Assembly (NCBI GenBank): GCA_902569105.1 | Contig: CACFTE010000008.1 | Location: 1-52,832 of the forward strand | Length of the DNA: 52,832 nt | Source: an uncultured Pelagibacteraceae bacterium | GTDB lineage: Bacteria > Pseudomonadota > Alphaproteobacteria > Pelagibacterales > Pelagibacteraceae | Direction of reading: 5' to 3' | Part shown: positions 36,409 through 45,139 of the stretch, piece by piece | Numbering within the stretch: the stretch's first letter is position 1 | How the letters are laid out: the number at the start of each line of letters is the position of its first letter | The notes under the pieces: generated by a model | Database searches by the model: none | The model's input: only the letters and a program-made list of their open reading frames with translations | What the model was told of the DNA's origin: nothing | Program-made: the position numbers and the translations under genes

Positions 36409-37337
36409 TGAAAAAAATATTTATCTTTATAATTTTTTTACTAATTTCAAATAATCTGTTAGCCAATACATTAGACTACAAAGGTTTAGAAAAATTATCT
36501 AAATATAACACTTTTATGGATAATAAAGGCAAACCTTATTCGATAAGTGAAATATCTGATAAAAAAAATTCTCTGGTAATTATTTATAATCATGGAAGCA
36601 TTCAGGATGTGAAGCAGGACCCTTGTAAAGCTAAACCGCAATTTGGATATATTTGGGATGCTGCAGTAGTGCCTGCTATTTTAAAACTTCACAACAAAAA
36701 AATAAATGGATTAGAAATTAAAATTTATCGTTTATGTTCAGGTGTAAAAGGTATGTCTGCAAAAGATCAAAAAAAATATAGAAAAGAATTAAAAACAAAA
36801 GGTACAATTAATTTAGTAGATGAATTTAAAAATATTAAAAGACAAAATATAATTTTAAATGAAATAAATAATTTAAAAAATCTTGGATTTGATAAAATAA
36901 TATTATCAGGATGGTCAGCCGGTGGATGGTCATCTCTAATTTTACAATCAAAACATCCAGATAAGATTTTAGGAACAATTGCCTTTAATCCAGCATTTGC
37001 AGGGCCAAAAAACGAGTGGAAAAAAAAATTCCCTGAGTGGGGTGCTTTTAGAGAACTTCAAATAAATGAACTTAATAAAGCCAACACTATAAATGCTATT
37101 GTTTTTGCGCACAAAGATGACGTATTTGAAGATCCTCAAACCTTATCTTTTTTTACAAATTTTAAAGGAATGGAATTTATTGATTATAGTGAATTAAAAC
37201 CGACCAAGTGTACTTGGGCTGATGTCGATAAAAAAATGCAATCAAATAAAGGACATAACATTCCACAGTCCAAATGTTTTACAAAATATTTAGAAGAAAA
37301 AAATTATCTGATTTCATTTCTTGAAAACATACTTTAA
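36408..37337 (+). CDS. secreted alpha/beta hydrolase-like protein
   Basis: 309 residues with a signal peptide (about 1-19, MKKIFIFIIFLLISNNLLA). The nucleophile elbow is GWSAGG (Ser about 169) preceded by KIILS. The Asp is probably in FAHKDDVFED and the His in NKGHNIPQ. Four cysteines, in DPCKA, RLCSG, PTKCT and SKCF, could form two periplasmic disulfides. Its position inside the Mo-enzyme operon, overlapping both neighbours by 1 bp, is unusual; it may act on the substrate or product. No specific substrate can be named. Confidence 0.75.
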   Translation: MKKIFIFIIFLLISNNLLANTLDYKGLEKLSKYNTFMDNKGKPYSISEISDKKNSLVIIYNHGSIQDVKQDPCKAKPQFGYIWDAAVVPAILKLHNKKINGLEIKIYRLCSGVKGMSAKDQKKYRKELKTKGTINLVDEFKNIKRQNIILNEINNLKNLGFDKIILSGWSAGGWSSLILQSKHPDKILGTIAFNPAFAGPKNEWKKKFPEWGAFRELQINELNKANTINAIVFAHKDDVFEDPQTLSFFTNFKGMEFIDYSELKPTKCTWADVDKKMQSNKGHNIPQSKCFTKYLEEKNYLISFLENIL

Positions 37338-37912
37338 TGATTAAAGGAATTTTATTGGCGGCTGGTCAATCTAGAAGGTTAAAAAATGAAAATAAATTAA
37401 TTAAAATATTTAAAGGTAAACCTCTAATTCATCATGCTCTGAATTCAGTTCAAAATAGTAAAATAAAAAAATTAATTATAGTATTAGGCTATCAATTTAA
37501 AGAAGTTAAAAAAAATATTAAAAAAAATAAAAAAATAATCTTTGTTCATAATAAAAATTACGAAAATGGAATGTCTTCCTCTATAAAATCTGGTTTAAAA
37601 AAAATTAGCAAGAAAGACAAAGGCTTTATAATTCTTCAATCTGACATGCCATTTGTTAAAACGTCAGACATCAATAAAATTTACAATTCTATAATAAGAA
37701 AAAAATATTTAGTTCATGCTTTAAAATACAAAAATAGAATAGGGAATCCGATAGGATTTGATATTTCTATTTTAAATAAATTTAAAAAAATTAGAGGAAA
37801 TGTTGGAGCCAAGTATATGGTTAAAAGACTACACAAGAGTACAAATTTTATAAAAGTATCATCAGATAAAGTTTTTAAAGATTTTGATAAAGCCTTAGAT
37901 TTTAGAACTTGA
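37337..37912 (+). CDS. mocA: MobA/MocA-like molybdopterin nucleotidyltransferase
   Basis: 191 residues. The nucleotidyltransferase signature is LLAAGQSRRLKNENKLIKIFKGKPLIHHAL, then LQSDMPFVK (metal-binding Asp) and GNPIGFD. Relatives add CMP or GMP to Mo-molybdopterin. Its location after the coxSLM and xdhC genes favours the CTP-using MocA type, since CO dehydrogenase-family enzymes use molybdopterin cytosine dinucleotide. GlmU-like or other sugar nucleotide enzymes were considered but do not fit the context. Confidence 0.78.
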   Translation: MIKGILLAAGQSRRLKNENKLIKIFKGKPLIHHALNSVQNSKIKKLIIVLGYQFKEVKKNIKKNKKIIFVHNKNYENGMSSSIKSGLKKISKKDKGFIILQSDMPFVKTSDINKIYNSIIRKKYLVHALKYKNRIGNPIGFDISILNKFKKIRGNVGAKYMVKRLHKSTNFIKVSSDKVFKDFDKALDFRT

Positions 37913-38476
37913 TTTTTTAAAATTTACTCTAAACAGTAAAAGAAAAATTAAAATAGCTAAAAATATTAATGGTTTAAAAAATATAGTTTTTGATAACCAT
38001 ATAAAATGTAGAACACCAAAAATTCCTATTACATAAATTAATCTATGAATTTTTTTCCAATTATGTTTTAAAATTTTCATCATTTTATTTGATGATGTAA
38101 TAGCAAGAGGTATTAAAAGTAACCATGCTGCAAAACCTATAAATACAAATTTTTTCTTTAAAACATCATTAATAATTGGTTGAAAATCAAATCTATAATC
38201 AAGACCCACATAACTTAACAAATGTATTGATGCATAAAAAAATACAAATAATCCTAACATTCTTCTATATTTTATCCAAATTGTAGAATTAGTTATTTTT
38301 TTTAATGGTGACATGGAGAGAGTTAAAAATATAAAAATTAAAGTCCATTCACCAAAATGATTTATTATTTTATCGACTGGTTCTGCACCTAATTTATTAT
38401 AAAAAATTTGATAAATAATTGAATAAAGCGGCCACAGACATAATAAAAATACAAAAATTTTTGAGTATCTAATCAA
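37895..38476 (-). CDS. msrQ: MsrQ, heme-binding membrane subunit of protein-methionine-sulfoxide reductase
   Basis: 193 residues with about six transmembrane helices, starting with YSKIFVFLLCLWPLYSIIYQIF. Heme-ligand histidine candidates are in YASIHLLSYVGL and KIHRLIYVIGIFGVLHFIW. The family motifs GEWTLIFIFLTLSMSPLKK and YRRMLGLFVFFYASIH are clear. It delivers quinol electrons to MsrP. It starts 2 bp after msrP and overlaps the convergent mocA by 18 bp. Confidence 0.92.
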   Translation of the reverse strand: MIRYSKIFVFLLCLWPLYSIIYQIFYNKLGAEPVDKIINHFGEWTLIFIFLTLSMSPLKKITNSTIWIKYRRMLGLFVFFYASIHLLSYVGLDYRFDFQPIINDVLKKKFVFIGFAAWLLLIPLAITSSNKMMKILKHNWKKIHRLIYVIGIFGVLHFIWLSKTIFFKPLIFLAILIFLLLFRVNFKKSSSKI

Positions 38477-38478
38477 GT

Positions 38479-39372
38479 TTAATAATATTTTCTTAGATCC
38501 ATATCTTTATAAAGATGTGCAACTTCTCCTTCATACCCATTAAACATAAGCGTAGGTATTCTAGGAGACATTATACCTTCACCAATTACTCTCTCTGTTG
38601 CTTGTGACCATCTTGGATGATCAACATTTGGATTTACGTTTGAATAAAAACCATATTCTCTTGGTGACGATTTCATCCATGAAGAAGTAGGCATTTTTTC
38701 TACAAAAGAAATTCTTACTATTGCTTTTGCACTTTTAAATCCATACTTCCAAGGAACCATTAATCTAATCGGTGAACCATTTTGATTTGGAAGTTCTTTT
38801 CCATAAAGACCAGTTACCATAATAGTTAATGGATGCATTGCTTCATCAATTCTTAAACCCTCTTTGTAGGGCCAATCTAGGATTGGATATCTTTGACCAA
38901 TCATTTGCTCTGGATCTAAAATAGATTCAAATTTAACAAATTTAGCTTTACTTGTAGGATTAGCTTTTTTTAAAAGCTTATTTAATGGAAAACCTAACCA
39001 AGGTATGACCATGGACCAACCTTCAACACATCGAAGACGGTATATTCTTTCTTCGACAGGAAACATTTTTTTTATATCGTCCATTGATAGAGTAATTTTT
39101 TTCTCCACTTCTCCATCAATTGTAATACTCCACGGATCGGTTATAAAATTTTGAGATCTTTCAACTGGATGATTCTTACCAGTGCCAAACTCATAATAAT
39201 TATTGTAAGTAGTAATATATCTGTATTCAGTCAATTTATTCGATGCATTGGCAGTACTAAATAATGTAGGTGCGAAATAAAATACTGATGAAGCTAGCCC
39301 TAACTGTTTAATAAATTTTCTTCTATTTTTGTAAAATTTTTCTGGAGTAATTTGCGTGCTAGATATTTTCAT
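38479..39372 (-). CDS. msrP: MsrP, molybdenum-dependent methionine sulfoxide reductase catalytic subunit
   Basis: 297 residues. The N-terminus has a Tat signal (NRRKFIKQLG with RR at 17-18, hydrophobic stretch, then STANAS). The molybdenum-ligand cysteine is C115 in YRLRCVEGWSMVIPWLGFPL. Other matches are WPYKEGLRIDEAMHPLTIM and PIRLMVPWKYGFKSAKAI. It repairs oxidised periplasmic methionines. It forms an operon with msrQ and lies directly downstream of moaE, so the cofactor genes and this user enzyme may be co-expressed. Confidence 0.95.
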   Translation of the reverse strand: MKISSTQITPEKFYKNRRKFIKQLGLASSVFYFAPTLFSTANASNKLTEYRYITTYNNYYEFGTGKNHPVERSQNFITDPWSITIDGEVEKKITLSMDDIKKMFPVEERIYRLRCVEGWSMVIPWLGFPLNKLLKKANPTSKAKFVKFESILDPEQMIGQRYPILDWPYKEGLRIDEAMHPLTIMVTGLYGKELPNQNGSPIRLMVPWKYGFKSAKAIVRISFVEKMPTSSWMKSSPREYGFYSNVNPNVDHPRWSQATERVIGEGIMSPRIPTLMFNGYEGEVAHLYKDMDLRKYY

Positions 39373-39818
39373 TAATTAGTCTCTATAGTTGTTCCCTTTA
39401 ACCATTCGCTATCTTGATTTTCGTAGTGTTCCTTTTTCCATATAGGTGTTCTTTTTTTAATTTCCTCAATTATATATCTTGATAAAACATAAGCTTGGTC
39501 TCTGTGTTTACACCCAACACCAATCAAAATACTTTTTTCTTCTAAACCTACATATCCTTTAATGTGTTCAATAAATACAGCTTTATCTTTTATATTAAGT
39601 TTTTCGTCAGCTTCATTATATATTTCTTCAAAACTTTTTATTACAAGACTATCTTTAGAGTCATAGGTTATCCCAGTTACTTTTTTGTCGTCGTTAACAT
39701 TTCTAACTGTTCCAACAAAATATATTAATGCTCCAAATCTTGATGATTTTAAAAATTCTTCTGCTTTTTTGATTTCAATTTTTTGATTTTTTGAGTCTAT
39801 TACCTCAGCATGTAGCAT
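39372..39818 (-). CDS. moaE: molybdopterin synthase catalytic subunit MoaE
   Basis: 148 residues. GALIYFVGTVRNVNDDKKVTGITYDS, AVFIEHIKGYVGLEEKSILIGV and the C-terminal KRTPIWKKEHYEN with the active-site lysines match MoaE. It receives sulfur from the MoaD C-terminus to make molybdopterin. It shares its first base with the moaD stop and its last with msrP, a tight five-gene string with moaD, moaC and moaA. Confidence 0.94.
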   Translation of the reverse strand: MLHAEVIDSKNQKIEIKKAEEFLKSSRFGALIYFVGTVRNVNDDKKVTGITYDSKDSLVIKSFEEIYNEADEKLNIKDKAVFIEHIKGYVGLEEKSILIGVGCKHRDQAYVLSRYIIEEIKKRTPIWKKEHYENQDSEWLKGTTIETN

Positions 39819-40087
39819 TAACCGCCTCCAACAGGTGGTATTATGCCAAATGTTTGTTTTTTATCTATTTTAAAATTGTCCGAGACAATATTGTCATTCT
39901 CTGAACAAAATGCAGATGACATAACAATTTTTTTAAAGTTTTGATTACCATTAAACTTATCATCAATCATTTTAACTAGTTCATTTTTTAAATCTTTAAT
40001 TGAACTGGGTTGTAATAGATTTAACTCTATAAAATCTTTATTACTAAATTCTCTAGCTGCACCAAACAACTCTACTGTTATTTTCAT
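39818..40087 (-). CDS. moaD: molybdopterin synthase sulfur carrier subunit MoaD
   Basis: 89 residues with the ubiquitin-like fold and a C-terminal IPPVGGG ending in the Gly-Gly that is adenylylated and thiocarboxylated. Slightly longer than the typical 80. It lies 3 bp after moaC and overlaps moaE by one base. Confidence 0.92.
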   Translation of the reverse strand: MKITVELFGAAREFSNKDFIELNLLQPSSIKDLKNELVKMIDDKFNGNQNFKKIVMSSAFCSENDNIVSDNFKIDKKQTFGIIPPVGGG

Positions 40088-40090
40088 AGT

Positions 40091-40636
40091 TTAAATTATA
40101 TTTTCTAAAAAACCTGGCAATCCATCTGGGTTTTTCCAAACACCACTTTTACCACCTTCTTTAATTAATAATTTAACGTTATCAATTTTTAGATGTGGAT
40201 TTACTATTTTGCTTAAATCATAAATAGTTGTTAATGCTGCGTTTACACCCATTATTGCCTCCATCTCAACTCCTGTTTTAGCAACTGCAGATACCACACA
40301 AAAAACTTCTAAGGAATTATCTGCTTCATTCATAATTATCTTTGTTGCTGTATGGTCTATTGGAAGTGGATGACATAGTGGAATTAGTTCACTTGTTTTT
40401 TTAACTCCTAAAACTGCAGCAACTTCTGCAAGAGCTATAGGATCACCTTTTGGCATATTTTTGTCTTTGATTAATTTAAAAACTTCTTTCCCCACATATA
40501 TTTTTCCAGACGCTAAAGCTCTTCTAAAAGTTTCTTTTTTAGAAGATACATCAATCATATTAAAAGAATTTTTTTGAAAAATTTCTTTTGCCCAATCTTT
40601 TAGATCCTCTTGATTTATTAATTTTAATTTACTCAA
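40091..40636 (-). CDS. moaC: cyclic pyranopterin monophosphate synthase MoaC
   Basis: 181 residues. NMIDVSSKKETFRRALASGKI, the KKTSELIPLCHPLPIDHT motif, VEMEAIMGVNAALTTIYDLSK and the terminal LLIKEGGKSG are the family hallmarks. It acts on the MoaA product in molybdopterin synthesis. It lies immediately after moaA with no gap. The N-terminal extension (about 20 residues) and C-terminal tail are slightly longer than in E. coli. Confidence 0.95.
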   Translation of the reverse strand: MSKLKLINQEDLKDWAKEIFQKNSFNMIDVSSKKETFRRALASGKIYVGKEVFKLIKDKNMPKGDPIALAEVAAVLGVKKTSELIPLCHPLPIDHTATKIIMNEADNSLEVFCVVSAVAKTGVEMEAIMGVNAALTTIYDLSKIVNPHLKIDNVKLLIKEGGKSGVWKNPDGLPGFLENII

Positions 40637-41623
40637 TTATCCTCCAGTAGTTGATAAATTTTTTGTTAATCCTGTTTCACCAAGTTCTAAATAATGTGAC
40701 TCTTTTTTAAATTTCATTTGTCCTAGTATTAAGTCTTGTAATTCTTCAGTTTGATCATCTTTTTGTAATAAATGTCTGATGCTTATTCCTGTATTTCCAA
40801 ACAAACATAATCTTAAATCTCCTCTTGAAGTAATTCTTAAACGATTACATGATCTGCAAAAATCTTTTGAGTATGGAGCTATAATTCCAAATTTACCTTT
40901 AAATTCTGGATTGATATAATTTAATGATGGACCTGCATCTTTACCTAAAGTTTGATAAATCCAACTATTTTTATTTAAGTATTCTTTAAAAATTTTTGAT
41001 GAAACATGATATTTATTAAAATATTCTATGTTATCCCCAGTTTGCATTAATTCTATATATCTAAAGTCTACTTTATTTTTTTTAATAAACTCTGCCCAGG
41101 AATCAAAATCTTTATCGGATGCATTGACACCATTTAAAAGAACTGCATTAATTTTTATATTATCAAAATTTAAATCTTGTAAAATTTTAATTCCTTTTAA
41201 AATTTCTGGTAGTCGATCATGACCCGTGATAGTTTTAAAGGTATCTCTATCAAGACTATCAATACTAATGTTAATTCCATTTAAACCGCTATCTACTAAC
41301 ATTTTAGCTTTTTGATCTAAATGATAACCGTTTGTTGTAATAACAACTTTTTTAATACCAGCTTCACTTTTTAAAATTTTGATTATTTCAAAAAAATCTT
41401 TTCTTACTGTAGGTTCGCCACCGGTTAGTCTTATTTTACATACACCTAATTTTGATAATACTTTTGCAAGACGTCTTATTTCTTCTAAGTGAAGAAATTT
41501 TCTATTATCACTTTTATCTGGCATATATCCATTAGGCAGACAATACCCACACTTAAAATTACAGACGTCTGTAATTGAAAGTCTTATATATGGAAAAGTT
41601 CTTCCGAAACTATCTCTAAGCAT
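40637..41623 (-). CDS. moaA: GTP 3',8-cyclase MoaA (radical SAM)
   Basis: 328 residues. The radical-SAM cluster cysteines are C21, C25 and C28 (DVCNFKCGYCLPNG). The second cluster is CRSCNRLRITSRGDLRLCLF. KIRLTGGEPTVRKDF is conserved, and the protein ends in the Gly-Gly needed for activity (STTGG). First step of molybdenum cofactor synthesis. It starts a moaA-moaC-moaD-moaE-msrP-msrQ operon on the minus strand. Confidence 0.96.
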   Translation of the reverse strand: MLRDSFGRTFPYIRLSITDVCNFKCGYCLPNGYMPDKSDNRKFLHLEEIRRLAKVLSKLGVCKIRLTGGEPTVRKDFFEIIKILKSEAGIKKVVITTNGYHLDQKAKMLVDSGLNGINISIDSLDRDTFKTITGHDRLPEILKGIKILQDLNFDNIKINAVLLNGVNASDKDFDSWAEFIKKNKVDFRYIELMQTGDNIEYFNKYHVSSKIFKEYLNKNSWIYQTLGKDAGPSLNYINPEFKGKFGIIAPYSKDFCRSCNRLRITSRGDLRLCLFGNTGISIRHLLQKDDQTEELQDLILGQMKFKKESHYLELGETGLTKNLSTTGG

Positions 41624-41662
41624 ATTATTTTTTTAATCTCTAATCATAATCAAAAAAATAAA

Positions 41663-41690
41663 TAACTTCCAGTCCTAGGACTGGAAGTTA
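41663..41690 (-). terminator. rho-independent terminator after the GYD-domain gene
   Basis: A 28-base perfect inverted repeat (12-bp stem, CTAG loop) reads TAACTTCCAGTC... and back. On the minus strand it is followed by TTTATTTTTTT. It ends the GYD gene transcript and insulates moaA. Confidence 0.88.
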
Positions 41691-41696
41691 AAAGCT

Positions 41697-42020
41697 TTAT
41701 TTACCAACAGGTCTATAAGCAGAAGCAGCTTTAGCAGCTTTTTCTGCAGCCTTGTTAAAGTCAACAGCTTCCATAATGCTCATATCTTCAATTGTGCCTG
41801 TTGATTGCATTAACATTTTCATACCTGCCATAGTTTCAAAATCAGATCCTTCAACAATAGCAATGAAATCATATGCCCCTCTAAGAGTCATCATGTCCAA
41901 AAGTTTTCCACCAGCTGCTTCAGTGATTTTTTTTGCAGCTTCTCCTCTATTATCTGAAGGATTCTTTACGAAACCAGCAAGACCTTGATTTGAATATTTG
42001 CCTAATACAACAAATTTCAT
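41697..42020 (-). CDS. GYD-domain protein
   Basis: 107 residues. KFVVLGKYSNQGLAGFVKNPSDNRGEAAKKITEAAGGKLLDMMTLRGAYDFIAIVEGSDFETM fits the GYD family of small dimeric alpha+beta-barrel proteins. The Ala/Lys-rich C-terminus (NKAAEKAAKAASAYRPVGK) is helical. Function of the family is unknown. Its own strong promoter, near-ideal ribosome-binding site (GGAGG, complement of 42025-42029) and dedicated terminator indicate a separately transcribed, well-expressed monocistron. Confidence 0.85.
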   Translation of the reverse strand: MKFVVLGKYSNQGLAGFVKNPSDNRGEAAKKITEAAGGKLLDMMTLRGAYDFIAIVEGSDFETMAGMKMLMQSTGTIEDMSIMEAVDFNKAAEKAAKAASAYRPVGK

Positions 42021-42044
42021 ATTTCCTCCTTTTTTTATAAATAA

Positions 42045-42050
42045 ATTATA
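42045..42050 (-). promoter_or_regulatory. -10 element of the GYD gene
   Basis: The complement reads TATAAT, 24 bp before the start codon, with the GGAGG ribosome-binding site between them. A -35 match was not convincing. Confidence 0.5.
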
Positions 42051-42111
42051 ACAAACTAAATTTTTGTAAGATATGATTTATAAGTAAATCTGATGTGAAA
42101 GTTTCGTTAAA

Positions 42112-42906
42112 CTAAGTTCTTGCTACTCTATCCATCTCTTTTAATTCAACTTCAAGTTTATCCAATTCTTCTCCTCCAGCCATCATGCTTAAAAGTTTTT
42201 CCCTTGAAATATCCTTTTTTTGAAATGTACCCATACTTCTTCCTCTATTCAAAACAGTAAAACTATTTCCAACAGGATATGCATGGTGTACGTTATGAGT
42301 AATCAATATGACAGCCAATCCCTCTGATGCAGCTTTTACAATATATTTTAAAACCATAGAAGCTTGATGAACTCCCAAAGCAGAAGTTGGTTCATCTAAT
42401 ACTAAAACTTTAGCACCAAAATAAATTGCTCTAGATATAGCCAAACATTGTCTTTCACCTCCAGACATTGTTCCAACTGCTTGAGATGGATCTCTTACAT
42501 CAATCCCAATTTGTCCCATTCTTTCTGCTGCAATTTTATTTGCTTTTTCTACATCAAAAGTTTTGAAAAATGGAATTCCTTTTTGTGGTTCTCTACCCAT
42601 GAAAAAATTTCTTGTTACACTCATTAATGAAACCAAAGCTAGATCCTGGTAAACTGTTCCTATCCCTATATCTAAAGCATCTCTTGGTGAGTCAAAAATA
42701 ATCTTTTTATCTTCAAAAATAATTTCTCCTTCATCAGGTTTATGTACACCAGCAAGTGTTTTAATTAAGGTAGATTTTCCTGCTCCATTATCACCAAGAA
42801 GGCACATTATTTCACCTTTTCTTAACCTCATAGTTACGTCTTTGAGCGCAATTACTTTTCCAAAAAATTTACTAATATTATTAAATTGAACTAAATATTC
42901 GGACAC
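42112..42906 (-). CDS. sugar ABC transporter ATP-binding protein (FrcA-like)
   Basis: 264 residues, one ABC domain. Walker [10 protein letters not shown] is at 38-46, the signature is [16 protein letters not shown] and Walker [13 protein letters not shown]. The single-domain form is typical of FrcA-type CUT2 transporters. It energises uptake with the permease upstream, which it overlaps by one base. Natural substrate unproven; a cyclitol or pentose is likely from the iol neighbours. Confidence 0.92.
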   Translation of the reverse strand: MSEYLVQFNNISKFFGKVIALKDVTMRLRKGEIMCLLGDNGAGKSTLIKTLAGVHKPDEGEIIFEDKKIIFDSPRDALDIGIGTVYQDLALVSLMSVTRNFFMGREPQKGIPFFKTFDVEKANKIAAERMGQIGIDVRDPSQAVGTMSGGERQCLAISRAIYFGAKVLVLDEPTSALGVHQASMVLKYIVKAASEGLAVILITHNVHHAYPVGNSFTVLNRGRSMGTFQKKDISREKLLSMMAGGEELDKLEVELKEMDRVART

Positions 42907-44033
42907 TATTTATTCTCCGTAACTTTTCTTCTGATATAATTATTAAATACAACTGCAATTAACATCATTGCTCCAAGAAATACTTTAAACCAATCTGTAT
43001 CAACGTCTGTGTAAAATATTCCCATTGAGACTGTTCCAAAAATAATTGCCCCTAAAGCAGCTCCAATTGCAGATCCATATCCACCAGTTAACAAACAACC
43101 ACCTACAACAGCAGCAGCAATTGCTTCTAACTCTTTCAAAGTTCCTCGCATAGTATCTGCAGAACCAGCATCCAAAACTTGAATGCAAGCAAAGATTGTT
43201 GAGGCTACTGCAGTACCAATAAATAAACTAATTTTCACTCTACCAACAGGGACACCTACATTTGTTGCACCTACCTTGTCACCACCTGATGCAAATATCC
43301 AGTTTCCATATCTTGTTTTCATTAATATCCATGTTGCAAATAAAGTTAGGGCAATAAACCATATAACAGATGGTGGAATTCCTGTTGCAAGTGGTGTTCC
43401 GTCAGTTCTTAATGCAATTAATTTCATTTTACCCAACCAAGTAAATAGCCATTGAAATGTATCAGTAGCAAATATCCATGCTATCGGATCATCTTCAATT
43501 AAAACTCTTAATCCTGGAACTTGAGTTCTTCCAGTTATTAATCGAGTAATTGCTAACGTTGCTCCTCTTAAAATAAATAGCATCGCTAGTGTAACAATAA
43601 ATGATGGCAGCCCAGTTCTGACAACCATTATTCCATTAAAGTATCCAATTAAAACTGCCATAGCGAAAGCAAAAGTAATACTCATCCATAAAGGCCATCC
43701 CCAATAAATAGCAGGTATCGCTATACAAATTCCAGCAAAACCAATCATCGATCCAATTGACAAATCAAACTCACCACCGATCATCAGCATTGCAGCAGCT
43801 ATTGCAATTATTCCTAAATTTGCTGAAACATCTAAAAAGTTTAAAGCCCCATATGCGCTAAACATCCCAGTATCACCTGCGACAATACCAAAAAATATAA
43901 AAACTAAAATTGATCCGCCTAAAGCTCCAAGTTCAGGTCTGTTTAACAACACCCTTAATGGAGAAATTTTTTTTAATCTTTCATCTTGCCCAGTTTGTTT
44001 TTTGGATTGAATACTTTGAGATTTTACAGACAT
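42906..44033 (-). CDS. sugar ABC transporter permease (FrcC-like)
   Basis: 375 residues with about nine to ten transmembrane helices. The BPD_transp_2 domain is shown by [39 protein letters not shown] and the [27 protein letters not shown] loop. CUT2 permeases usually act as homodimers, so one gene is enough. A strong hairpin lies between the binding-protein gene and this one. Confidence 0.93.
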   Translation of the reverse strand: MSVKSQSIQSKKQTGQDERLKKISPLRVLLNRPELGALGGSILVFIFFGIVAGDTGMFSAYGALNFLDVSANLGIIAIAAAMLMIGGEFDLSIGSMIGFAGICIAIPAIYWGWPLWMSITFAFAMAVLIGYFNGIMVVRTGLPSFIVTLAMLFILRGATLAITRLITGRTQVPGLRVLIEDDPIAWIFATDTFQWLFTWLGKMKLIALRTDGTPLATGIPPSVIWFIALTLFATWILMKTRYGNWIFASGGDKVGATNVGVPVGRVKISLFIGTAVASTIFACIQVLDAGSADTMRGTLKELEAIAAAVVGGCLLTGGYGSAIGAALGAIIFGTVSMGIFYTDVDTDWFKVFLGAMMLIAVVFNNYIRRKVTENK

Positions 44034-44059
44034 AGATGATTTATAATTTATTAATAAAT

Positions 44060-44094
44060 AAAAAAAAAGGCCTGACTAAAATTTAGTCAGGCCT
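44060..44094 (-). terminator. rho-independent terminator inside the sugar transporter operon
   Basis: AGGCCTGACTAAA and TTTAGTCAGGCCT (44068-44080 and 44082-44094) form a GC-rich stem with a small AT loop. On the minus strand nine T residues follow (44068-44060). It lies between the binding protein and the permease, so most transcripts would stop here, leaving more binding protein than membrane parts. Confidence 0.88.
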
Positions 44095-44108
44095 AATTTC
44101 ATTATATT

Positions 44109-45032
44109 TTATCTATAACCTTGAGCTGCCCACTTAATTACAGCGCTAGCATTGTTAGGAGTTACAAATCCAGGTCCAGTCATTACTACACCAGCTGGCA
44201 TTGTTCCCCATCTCATATACTGAGCGAAAATTGCAATCGGTAGGTAACCTTGAAGGTATTGTTGTTGGTCGATTAAAAACTCTACTTTTCCTGCAGCAGC
44301 AGCTTTTAACATATTAGGTGACATATCAAATGTACCTAATTTTACTTTACCAACTTTTCCAGCAGCTTCTAAAGCTTTTAATGCTGCTTCGCCAGATAAA
44401 CCAGCGCCTAAAGTTAGAATAGTATCATATCCACCACCTAATTTAGCAGCAACAGCTTTTTGAATTTCTGTTGGGTCATTAGAAGTACCTAAAATATCAA
44501 CACTTCCACCAAAGCCTTTTTTGAAACCTGCACATCTTCTATCTAGTGCAACGTTTCCAACTTCGTGGTTAACGCATAATGCTTTTTTACCACCAGCAGC
44601 TTTCATTTTTTGTCCGCCACCTACACCAGCTTCAAACTCAGTTTGTCCAACGTGAGCGCTAATTCCTAATGAAGCATAATCATCAGAACCAGAGTTCATC
44701 GAAATAACTGGTATACCAGCAGCTATAGCAGCTTTAACAGATTTTCCTAAAGCAGCAGCATCTGGAAGAGTAATCACAATACCTTTCGGTTTTTGTGATA
44801 CAGCGTTATCAATTAATTTTGCCATTTCAACCATGTCAAAAGTTCCTGGCGCAGTATACTTACAAGATATTCCCATATCTTTACAAGCAGCATCAACACC
44901 ATTTTTTGCAACTGACCAGAAAGGGTCATTTGCTTGACCGTGTGAAACAACTATTACATCCGTAGCTAAAGCAGACACAGACATCATAGCCCATGCAGCG
45001 ATTGCTAGGAAAAAGTTTCTTATTGTTTTCAT
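44109..45032 (-). CDS. periplasmic sugar-binding protein (FrcB-like)
   Basis: 307 residues with a signal peptide (ALA cleavage, about residue 23). The periplasmic-binding fold is shown by VVSHGQANDPFWSVAKNGVDAAC, ISAHVGQTEFEAGV, VNHEVGNVALDRRCAGFKKG and FDMSPNMLKAAAAGKVEFLIDQQQYLQGYLP. It captures a sugar or cyclitol for the downstream permease and ATPase. Codon choice is rich in GCT/GCA Ala codons and AGAGGG precedes the start, both signs of high expression. Confidence 0.93.
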   Translation of the reverse strand: MKTIRNFFLAIAAWAMMSVSALATDVIVVSHGQANDPFWSVAKNGVDAACKDMGISCKYTAPGTFDMVEMAKLIDNAVSQKPKGIVITLPDAAALGKSVKAAIAAGIPVISMNSGSDDYASLGISAHVGQTEFEAGVGGGQKMKAAGGKKALCVNHEVGNVALDRRCAGFKKGFGGSVDILGTSNDPTEIQKAVAAKLGGGYDTILTLGAGLSGEAALKALEAAGKVGKVKLGTFDMSPNMLKAAAAGKVEFLIDQQQYLQGYLPIAIFAQYMRWGTMPAGVVMTGPGFVTPNNASAVIKWAAQGYR

Positions 45033-45139
45033 TATGTTTCCCTCTTTAAATTTAAAGTTAACTTTTAAAAATGAAACTAAATCAAAATATATGTAAAAAG
45101 TAAAGGAGACAGGTTGTATTCTAGTGATAGTTGATTCAA

